Origin: an uncultured Pseudomonadota bacterium
GTDB taxonomy: Bacteria; Pseudomonadota; Alphaproteobacteria; RF32; CAG-239
DNA length: 13,733 nt
Assembly: GCA_902795745.1 (NCBI GenBank)
Contig: CADBMG010000041.1
Location: 1 to 13,733 of the forward strand
Reading direction: 5' to 3'
Shown here: in pieces, positions 1 to 5,040 of the stretch
How positions within the stretch are numbered: position 1 is the stretch's first letter
Layout of the letters: the number at the start of each line of letters is the position of its first letter
Translations under genes and position numbers: made by a program
Notes under the pieces: generated by a model
Told to the model about the DNA's origin: nothing
Database searches by the model: none
The model's input: only the letters and a program-made list of their open reading frames with translations

Positions 1-414
1 ATAAAAGCGATGAAGCAGGTTTCAGGCTCAATGAAGCTTGATTTGGCGCAATATCGCGAAATGGCGGCGTTTTCGCAGTTCTCGGCTGATTTGGATAAGT
101 CAACCAAGCAACTTTTGGACAAGGGTGCAAAGCTGACGGAACTCTTAAAGCAACCGGTGCATCAGCCGATGGCAACCGAAGAGGAAGTTGCTTCGATTTT
201 TGCCGGTGTCAACGGATATTTAACTAAGTTGCAGGTCAGTGATGTAAAAGATTTTGAGCAATCAAGCTTGGAACATTTGCGTACGGTGCATCCGGAATAT
301 TTGTCTGAGATTAAAGAACAACGTGTAATTTCTCCGGAATTGAAGGAAAAATTGAGTGCATTTTATGCCGAGTTTGTCGACAGCTATCTTAAAAAGCAGG
401 AAAAGGCAGCATAA
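1..414 (+). CDS. atpA: F1F0 ATP synthase subunit alpha, 3' end (partial)
   Basis: This is the C-terminal part of the alpha subunit of the F1 catalytic head, which alternates with beta in the alpha3beta3 hexamer and carries non-catalytic nucleotide sites. The gene enters open from the left edge, with the first base being codon position 1 (I-K-A then MKQVSGSMKLDLAQYREMAAFSQF). The stretch KQVSG-x-(L/M)-(K/R)-LDLAQYREMAAFSQF is highly conserved in alpha subunits, especially in alphaproteobacteria. Only the last 137 or so residues are present, covering the C-terminal helical domain that rides on the gamma shaft. The TAA stop is directly followed by the atpG start codon, so the two are translated as neighbours of one mRNA. 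The nucleotide-binding domain lies outside the window. Identification is secure. Confidence 0.96.
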   Translation: MKAMKQVSGSMKLDLAQYREMAAFSQFSADLDKSTKQLLDKGAKLTELLKQPVHQPMATEEEVASIFAGVNGYLTKLQVSDVKDFEQSSLEHLRTVHPEYLSEIKEQRVISPELKEKLSAFYAEFVDSYLKKQEKAA

Positions 415-1344
415 ATGGCCGGATTAAAAGAATTAAGAACACGAATCGAAGCCATTAAGTCGACGCAAAAAATTACGGCGGCGATGAAAATGGTAGCGGC
501 ATCGCGCTTGCGCCGTGTGCAGATTTTAGTGGATAAAAATCAAGGTTATTCTGAAAATTTGCGCCGCTCCGCCTTGCGAGTTAAGACAGAGATTGAGGAA
601 CTGGAAAAAGCTAAAAACGTTAGTTTTATGCGTCCGCTCTTATTGCGGGAAAAAGTAAATCCGCAAAAGTATACTTTATACGTACTTTCCTCAGACAGAG
701 GTTTGTGCGGAGCATATAACAGCAATGCAGCCAAGCGTGCGGCTCAGAGAATCCGCGAATTGCTTGATGCCGGAAAAGTTGTAAAAGTGCAATGTTTGGG
801 CAAAAAGGCCTATGACATTCTACGTCGTACTTTCCGCGAATCGAACGTTGTTATAGAACGAGTAATGCTTGATGCTCACGGTTTGTCATATCCGAAAGCG
901 GCTGCTAAATTAGCAGATCGGATTTTGAACTGCTTTGTTGCCGGAGATTTTGATGTTTGTGAATTTGTTTATGCTCGGTTTGTATCGGCAATCAGTCGCA
1001 ATTTTGTTTGTGAGCAGGTATGCCCGCTTGATTTGAACTCAGAGCATTTGGAAGATGATAAGTTGGCTAAACTTAACCGTGTCGGTAACGCTTTTTACGA
1101 CTATATGCCGGATAAATTGACTTTATTGGAAGATATTTTACCGATATTATTCAACGATACAGTGTTCAAAATTTTGGTTAATGCCGCAGCAAGTGAGCAT
1201 GGTGCTCGCATGAGTTCAATGGACAGCGCAACCCGCAATGCCAAGAAAATGATTAGTGAATTAACTTTGAAATATAACAGCTTACGCCAATCGGCAATCA
1301 CTACCGAGTTGATTGAGATTATTGCCGGAGCGGAAGCAATTTAG
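415..1344 (+). CDS. atpG: F1F0 ATP synthase subunit gamma
   Basis: Gamma is the central rotor shaft of F1 and couples proton flow through F0 to ATP synthesis in beta. The 309-residue protein shows both conserved ends that form the coiled-coil shaft: N-terminal MAGLKELRTRIEAIKSTQKITAAMKMVA and C-terminal MDSATRNAKKMISELTLKYNSLRQSAITTELIEIIAGAEA. The middle (about residues 80-200) is the Rossmann-like globular part, with the typical SDRGLCGAYN motif near residue 93. It is slightly longer than the usual 285-295 residues. The start ATG abuts the atpA stop codon, and an AGGA-type ribosome site lies inside the end of atpA. The TAG stop overlaps the GGGAG site used by atpD. Confidence 0.97.
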   Translation: MAGLKELRTRIEAIKSTQKITAAMKMVAASRLRRVQILVDKNQGYSENLRRSALRVKTEIEELEKAKNVSFMRPLLLREKVNPQKYTLYVLSSDRGLCGAYNSNAAKRAAQRIRELLDAGKVVKVQCLGKKAYDILRRTFRESNVVIERVMLDAHGLSYPKAAAKLADRILNCFVAGDFDVCEFVYARFVSAISRNFVCEQVCPLDLNSEHLEDDKLAKLNRVGNAFYDYMPDKLTLLEDILPILFNDTVFKILVNAAASEHGARMSSMDSATRNAKKMISELTLKYNSLRQSAITTELIEIIAGAEAI

Positions 1345-1358
1345 GGAGAATAAAGACA

Positions 1359-2798
1359 ATGGAAAAAAATAATACAGCGCAGAAAAAAGGCCTTATTCAT
1401 CAGGTTTTAGGCGCAGTTGTCGATGTAAAATTTGAAAATGAAAATGATTTGCCGAATATTTTGGATGCACTGGAATGCACCAATAATGGTAAGCGTTTGG
1501 TATTAGAGGTTGAACAGCACTTGGGAGATTGTGTGGTGCGTTGTATTGCTCTGGATTCAACCGATGGTTTGGTACGCGGACAAGAAGTTATTAATACCGG
1601 CGAACCGATTAAAGTTCCGGTCGGTCCCGAATTGCTGGGACGCATCATCAATGTATTGGGTGAACCTGTTGATGAGCGCGGTGCAGTTAAAAGCACTATG
1701 TATTCGCCTATTCACCGTGATGCACCTGCCTTTACCGATCAATCAACAAAAGAAGAGATTTTGGTGACCGGTATTAAAGTTATTGACCTCTTGGAACCGT
1801 ATTCAAAAGGTGGTAAAATCGGTTTGTTCGGTGGCGCCGGTGTTGGTAAAACCGTGTTGATTATGGAACTGATTAATAACATTGCCAAAGGGCATGGTGG
1901 CTATTCGGTATTTACCGGTGTGGGCGAACGTACGCGTGAAGGTAATGACTTGTATCATGAAATGATTGAATCAGGCGTTATTGATTTGAATGGAGATAAA
2001 TCTAAAACAGTTCTGGTTTACGGACAAATGAATGAACCACCGGGAGCTCGTGCTCGTGTGGCTTTGACGGGTTTGACCGAAGCGGAATATTTCCGTGACC
2101 AAGAACATCAAGACGTGTTGTTGTTTATTGATAATATTTTCCGTTTCACTCAAGCAGGTTCTGAGGTTTCGGCACTGCTGGGACGTATTCCGTCAGCAGT
2201 GGGATATCAGCCGACTTTGGGAACAGATATGGGGGCCATGCAGGAGCGTATTACCTCTACCAAAGATGGTTCGATTACTTCGGTGCAAGCAGTTTATGTG
2301 CCGGCCGATGACTTAACCGACCCTGCTCCGGCTACAACCTTTGCCCACCTTGATGCAACGACTGTGTTATCGCGTAAGATATCTGAGTTAGGTATTTATC
2401 CGGCTGTTGATCCTCTTGATTCAACCAGTCGTGCTCTTAATCCGGAAATTGCCGGTAAGGAACACTATGAAACGGCGCGTCGAGTACAAGAAATTTTGCA
2501 AAAGTATAACTCTTTGCAAGATATTATCGCCATTTTGGGTATGGATGAATTGTCGGAAGAAGACAGAATGGTGGTGTCACGTGCTCGTAAAATCCAGAAG
2601 TTCTTGTCGCAACCGTTCCATGTAGCGGAAGTATTTACCGGTTTGAAAGGTGTTTATGTGAACTTGGAAGATACTATTAAAGGCTTTAAAGGTATTTTGG
2701 ACGGTTTGTATGATGATTTGCCGGAAGCCGCTTTCTACATGGTAGGAACTATTGAAGAAGCAATTGCCAAGGCAGAAAAAATGAAAGAGGCTAGTTAA
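1359..2798 (+). CDS. atpD: F1F0 ATP synthase subunit beta (catalytic)
   Basis: Beta carries the three catalytic sites of F1 that make ATP from ADP and phosphate. The 479 residues contain the P-loop GGAGVGKT (158-165), the catalytic GER motif (Glu near 190), the Walker B strand LLFIDN (254-259), the family signature PAVDPLDSTS (348-357) and the regulatory DELSEED loop (396-402). The N-terminal beta-barrel domain covers about residues 12-85. Length is normal for the family. The ATG is preceded by GGGAG at 1344-1348, about 10 bases upstream and overlapping the atpG stop. The gene sits between atpG and atpC with 14-base and 1-base gaps, the standard order. Nothing is missing among key residues. 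Confidence 0.98.
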   Translation: MEKNNTAQKKGLIHQVLGAVVDVKFENENDLPNILDALECTNNGKRLVLEVEQHLGDCVVRCIALDSTDGLVRGQEVINTGEPIKVPVGPELLGRIINVLGEPVDERGAVKSTMYSPIHRDAPAFTDQSTKEEILVTGIKVIDLLEPYSKGGKIGLFGGAGVGKTVLIMELINNIAKGHGGYSVFTGVGERTREGNDLYHEMIESGVIDLNGDKSKTVLVYGQMNEPPGARARVALTGLTEAEYFRDQEHQDVLLFIDNIFRFTQAGSEVSALLGRIPSAVGYQPTLGTDMGAMQERITSTKDGSITSVQAVYVPADDLTDPAPATTFAHLDATTVLSRKISELGIYPAVDPLDSTSRALNPEIAGKEHYETARRVQEILQKYNSLQDIIAILGMDELSEEDRMVVSRARKIQKFLSQPFHVAEVFTGLKGVYVNLEDTIKGFKGILDGLYDDLPEAAFYMVGTIEEAIAKAEKMKEAS

Positions 2799-2799
2799 A

Positions 2800-3165
2800 A
2801 TGGCTGAAAATGTAACGCTGAAAATATGGACTCCTGAGCGCACAGCTTTTAATCGCAAGATTTATCGTGTGGTATTACCTTACGGAACGACAAATCTGAC
2901 GGTTGTGGAAGACAGAGCTCCGACATCTCTCGTTATTCATGCCGGTGTGTTGCAGATTTTGGATGAGTCAGATGCTGTCAAAGAATGGTATTTTGTTGAC
3001 AGCGGTGTGGCCGATATTGCTGACAACGAATGCAAAATTTCTACCAAACATTTTCTGGAGCATTCGCAAATTGATGCTCAAAAGGCTTTGGAGCTTAAAG
3101 AACATGAGCCGGAAAATGCAGTATTTTACGACATGATTGCCCAATATTTGGCTGCTTTTGCTTAA
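2800..3165 (+). CDS. atpC: F1F0 ATP synthase subunit epsilon, divergent and short
   Basis: Epsilon binds gamma at the foot of the central stalk and in many bacteria inhibits ATP hydrolysis through its C-terminal helices. Position directly after atpD (one-base gap, GAGG site inside the atpD end) and the N-terminal start VTLKIWTPERTAFNRKIYRVVLP make this atpC. At 121 residues it is shorter than the usual 130-140. The hallmark glycine-rich stretch of the N-terminal barrel (normally like PG-x-x-G-x-x-G-x-L-x-x-HAP) is replaced by PYGTTNLTVVEDRAPTSLV, which keeps only the AP. The C-terminal helical hairpin is cut to about 35 residues (87-121), so inhibition by that domain may be weak or different. 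The identity rests largely on gene order plus the N-terminal beta-sandwich pattern. Confidence 0.9.
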   Translation: MAENVTLKIWTPERTAFNRKIYRVVLPYGTTNLTVVEDRAPTSLVIHAGVLQILDESDAVKEWYFVDSGVADIADNECKISTKHFLEHSQIDAQKALELKEHEPENAVFYDMIAQYLAAFA

Positions 3166-3187
3166 AATAATGTATTTATAAGTCAAT

Positions 3188-3220
3188 ATCCGTCATTGTT
3201 TTGGCAGTGGCGGATTTTTT
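3188..3220 (+). terminator. Intrinsic terminator of the atp operon
   Basis: An 11-base-pair stem (3188-3198 with 3205-3215, including two G-U pairs) closes a 6-base loop (TTTTGG) and is followed at once by a run of T, interrupted by one G and then more T. It begins 22 bases after the atpC stop codon. This is a textbook Rho-independent terminator and marks the end of the ATP synthase transcript. Confidence 0.9.
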
Positions 3221-3252
3221 GTTTTATAAATGCGAATCGGAGAAATTAAAAC

Positions 3253-3281
3253 TTGCAAAAGGGTAAATGTTTTGCTATACG
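3253..3281 (+). promoter_or_regulatory. Predicted sigma70 promoter of the small membrane protein
   Basis: TTGCAA at 3253-3258 is separated by 17 bases from TATACG at 3276-3281, and the -10 is preceded by TGC, giving an extended -10 element. The predicted transcript starts near 3288, about 34 bases before the ATG at 3322. It lies after the atp terminator, so the downstream gene is probably a separate transcription unit. Confidence 0.55.
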
Positions 3282-3321
3282 GTAGGCAGATAAGAATTAT
3301 TTATAAATTTTAAATTTAATT

Positions 3322-3750
3322 ATGGAAAAATTGAGTTTTAAAAAACGAGTTTCGTCGGCAGTTCGGCGAGTCGTTGCTAATCGTGAAGTGCGTTTTGGCA
3401 TATTCTTTATCCCATACATTGTTATGGCTGTGCTGAGTGCTCTTTTCGTCTTTATCATAACTATGGTCGGATTAGCCGGAATAGTTTTAATGATAAATAA
3501 CATAGGTGGTGCAATTGATCCGGCAACGTTGAAGGTAAAAATAACGGTGTGGATTGTCTCTGTGTTAACAACTTTGATTGTGCTGGGATACGGCATTAAT
3601 CTAGCTGTTTGTGAGGCAAAAAGGTTATCTAAAATGCCTGATGACGATTTGAAAGAATGGTTAATCGGACGAACGATTGTCACGGTAATTACTTTAGTCG
3701 TTGCAACAGTTCTCTTTGCTATTGCCCATTTTAGTGGTTTAATAGGATAA
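3322..3750 (+). CDS. Unrecognised small inner-membrane protein (three hydrophobic segments)
   Basis: I do not recognise this 142-residue protein. It starts with a basic segment (KKRVSSAVRRVVANREVR, residues 7-24), followed by a long hydrophobic stretch at about 26-58 (possibly one long or two short membrane helices), a second hydrophobic segment at about 74-97 and a third at about 116-138. A short charged loop (AKRLSKMPDDDLKEW, about 99-113) separates the last two. The basic N-terminus suggests it faces the cytoplasm. There is no Shine-Dalgarno sequence upstream; the leader is only A and T. It has its own promoter and ends two bases before a bidirectional terminator, so it is monocistronic. 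Its place after the atp operon gives no clear functional hint: AtpI and F0 subunits look different, and no proton-binding carboxylate is evident in the helices. Confidence 0.75.
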   Translation: MEKLSFKKRVSSAVRRVVANREVRFGIFFIPYIVMAVLSALFVFIITMVGLAGIVLMINNIGGAIDPATLKVKITVWIVSVLTTLIVLGYGINLAVCEAKRLSKMPDDDLKEWLIGRTIVTVITLVVATVLFAIAHFSGLIG

Positions 3751-3751
3751 T

Positions 3752-3788
3752 AAAAATTCCTCAGCTATTTAAAAGCTGAGGAATTTTT
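3752..3788. terminator. Bidirectional intrinsic terminator between convergent genes
   Basis: A perfect 15-base-pair inverted repeat (3752-3766 with 3774-3788; core TTCCTCAGCT / AGCTGAGGAA) has a 7-base loop, with AAAAA at the left end and TTTTT at the right end. It therefore acts as a hairpin plus U-tract in both directions. It starts just after the plus-strand gene stop and ends one base before the stop codon of the minus-strand gene at 3790. Confidence 0.93.
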
Positions 3789-3789
3789 G

Positions 3790-4485
3790 TTAGTGTTTAC
3801 GCGGCAGACTGATTTGCAAATGACTTTTTTGTAAATAAAGTCCTTGCTTATCTTTTTTCACTACGTAGCGAACGTTGTTGACTGTCACGGTCTCCCCGAC
3901 TTTAACTGCCTCAATGTCTGCATTTTGCAAGATGGTTTCATTCATCCAATTGACATTGCGCAAATCAATAGGGAGAAGATTTGATACCTCATCCCCGTAC
4001 TCATCGGTGGTAAAAATTCGCCAACAGTAACCGAAGATGTGATCGGTACTCCGATTCACTAACCGAACGATATAAAAATCTTTCGGTTCCTCACCTTGGG
4101 CTAACATCAGCGAACGTACCAACGACTGGTAGCGATAAACCAACAACAGGCGTACATTGAAACGACCATCTTTGGTCTTGTGAAAGAGGTAAGCCATCTG
4201 ATTTTTGCAAATGAAGTCATCTTCTTTGACCTCATAATACTTTTTGGCTTTGACCACATCGTTGTTCAGCTCATCGGTAAAGACCGGCAATGTTTCCGTC
4301 TTGCCGGTACGAGATTTACTACACCAAAGCAAATGTCGCCTTCCTATAACATCAATCACGTGCATCAGATGTACGGGAGCGACAATGTCGATACTTAAAA
4401 AGGCCTTTTCGACCTCATGCTGCCTCATGTACACACACTGCGGACTCTGCGGATGTGTGCACTCAATAAGTTCTTTATACCTCAT
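3790..4485 (-). CDS. Unrecognised 231-residue soluble protein
   Basis: No family is recognised. The protein has no signal peptide or membrane segment and is rich in charged and aromatic residues. Its N-terminus carries C9, H11, C17 and H23 in CTHPQSPQCVYMRQH, a spacing that could bind metal but matches no motif I know. The middle (about 75-160) alternates beta-like stretches (FNVRLLLVYRYQSLVRSL, DFYIVRLVNR, IFGYCWRIFTTDEYG). The last third (about 185-215, VKVGETVTVNNVRYVVKKDKQGLYLQK) looks like a small beta-barrel. The ATG at 4485 has an A/T-only leader without a Shine-Dalgarno site but lies about 19 bases from the predicted transcription start of a perfect-consensus promoter; M20 is a less likely alternative start. 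It is monocistronic and ends in the shared bidirectional hairpin. Base composition is like its neighbours, so recent transfer is not obvious. Confidence 0.75.
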   Translation of the reverse strand: MRYKELIECTHPQSPQCVYMRQHEVEKAFLSIDIVAPVHLMHVIDVIGRRHLLWCSKSRTGKTETLPVFTDELNNDVVKAKKYYEVKEDDFICKNQMAYLFHKTKDGRFNVRLLLVYRYQSLVRSLMLAQGEEPKDFYIVRLVNRSTDHIFGYCWRIFTTDEYGDEVSNLLPIDLRNVNWMNETILQNADIEAVKVGETVTVNNVRYVVKKDKQGLYLQKSHLQISLPRKH

Positions 4486-4510
4486 ATATAAATAATTTTA
4501 ATTTGCAGTC

Positions 4511-4540
4511 ATTATAGCCTAAAAAGTTTTTTTATGTCAA
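4511..4540 (-). promoter_or_regulatory. Perfect-consensus sigma70 promoter
   Basis: Read on the minus strand, TTGACA (4540-4535) and TATAAT (4516-4511) both match the sigma70 consensus at every position, with an 18-base spacer (one above optimum). The transcript would start near 4504 and reach the ATG at 4485 after about 19 bases. It is the strongest-looking promoter in the window and drives the 231-residue gene alone. Confidence 0.85.
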
Positions 4541-4554
4541 TATTTTTTAATATA

Positions 4555-4582
4555 AAAATATCCCCATTGACGGGGATATTTT
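4555..4582 (-). terminator. Intrinsic terminator of the NrdD-like small gene
   Basis: An 11-base-pair perfect stem (AAAATATCCCC at 4555-4565, complement at 4572-4582) closes a 6-base loop and is followed on the minus strand by a short T run. It lies 20 bases beyond the stop codon of the small gene and 14 bases before the -35 element of the next promoter, separating the two minus-strand units. The symmetric A/T ends would allow weaker action on the plus strand. Confidence 0.8.
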
Positions 4583-4602
4583 AAAGGTAGAGAACTATTT
4601 TT

Positions 4603-4815
4603 TTATTCAGCGGCGCAAGCACACGAATCTGTATTGTAATCCAAGTGAGAAACAGCCTTTTCTTCAACAAAGCACAAACGCGAATAATATTCGCTCTTTT
4701 TACCGCGATTAAATTCACTTACCGGACGATGATAGCCCATAACTCTGGTCCAAACTTCACAAGGTTGACGTTCAGCGTCGGTTAAAGCAATGTTTTCAAA
4801 ATTAATAACGTTCAT
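4603..4815 (-). CDS. Stand-alone glycyl-radical segment resembling the NrdD C-terminus
   Basis: This 70-residue protein resembles the extreme C-terminus of class III anaerobic ribonucleotide reductase NrdD, which makes dNTPs without oxygen using a radical on a glycine. Residues 19-46 contain CEVWTRVMGYHRPV followed by FNRGKKSE. From memory this aligns with the E. coli NrdD end RRVCGYLGSP...FNAGKQEE, placing G27 at the radical glycine (G681 in E. coli); the GY(H/Y)RPV form resembles other NrdD C-termini. The NrdD barrel, nucleotide sites and thiyl cysteine are absent, as is the usual four-cysteine zinc motif (only C19 precedes the loop). A tail after residue 50 ends in CACAAE (C65, C67). The ATG at 4815 has AAGGAG seven bases upstream. 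Separate promoter, operator and terminator argue for a real gene, not a remnant. It may be a split NrdD C-terminus or a YfiD-like spare part; no full nrdD or nrdG is in the window. Confidence 0.85.
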   Translation of the reverse strand: MNVINFENIALTDAERQPCEVWTRVMGYHRPVSEFNRGKKSEYYSRLCFVEEKAVSHLDYNTDSCACAAE

Positions 4816-4856
4816 TGTGTTTCTCCTTAAAATTCATTATTGCGTCATTAGTTGAA

Positions 4857-4862
4857 ATTATA
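4857..4862 (-). promoter_or_regulatory. TATAAT -10 element of the NrdD-like small gene
   Basis: On the minus strand a perfect TATAAT lies 41 bases upstream of the start codon. The -35 region 16 bases further upstream reads TTTTTG and is poor, as expected for a regulated promoter. The -10 overlaps the proximal predicted NrdR box at 4860-4875, so a bound repressor would block RNA polymerase. Confidence 0.6.
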
Positions 4863-4906
4863 CTACATATTGTGTTAACAAAAAGTAAACAAACAATATA
4901 TAGTAT
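4860..4906 (-). promoter_or_regulatory. Tandem predicted NrdR operator boxes
   Basis: Two 16-bp near-palindromes sit here: ATACTACATATTGTGT (4860-4875) and AAACAATATATAGTAT (4891-4906), written on the plus strand. Compared with the published NrdR-box consensus ACACWATATATWGTGT, each matches at 14 of 16 positions. The linker is 15 bp, so the centres are 31 bp apart, about three helical turns. Paired boxes at a whole number of turns are the known arrangement for NrdR, the ATP/dATP-sensing repressor of ribonucleotide reductase genes. The proximal box overlaps the -10 element and the distal one lies upstream of the -35 region. I infer repression of the NrdD-like gene when dATP is plentiful. The nrdR gene itself is not in the window. 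Confidence 0.8.
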
Positions 4907-5040
4907 TCTATTTTTATACACACCTTTTTGAATTTTATTCTAATATCATATATTTAGTCATTAAAAAAATTTTAAATATCATCTTTTGTACGTAACTTTA
5001 TATAAAAGACGTTTCGGAGATTACAAAAATGCGTAAAGAG

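Larger units (their letters stand above)
4816..5040. other. 225-base AT-rich intergenic region
   Basis: This is the longest gap in the window. Its first 90 bases hold the leader, ribosome site, -10 element and NrdR boxes of the NrdD-like gene. From about 4907 to 5040, downstream of parC, I see only A/T-rich sequence: no convincing hairpin plus T-run for parC and no conserved coding potential. The 10-base palindrome TTTATATAAA near 4997-5006 is too simple to assign a role. Confidence 0.6.

Noticed and set aside
4921..4940. FNR/FixK-like site (TTGAATTTTATTCTAA) upstream of the NrdD-like gene
   Set aside because: Only one half matches TTGAT-like sequence and the second half lacks ATCAA. The NrdR boxes explain the region better.
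4990..5012. Palindrome around TTTATATAAA as a terminator for parC
   Set aside because: The outer arms do not pair well and no T-run follows on the minus strand. It is simple A/T sequence.
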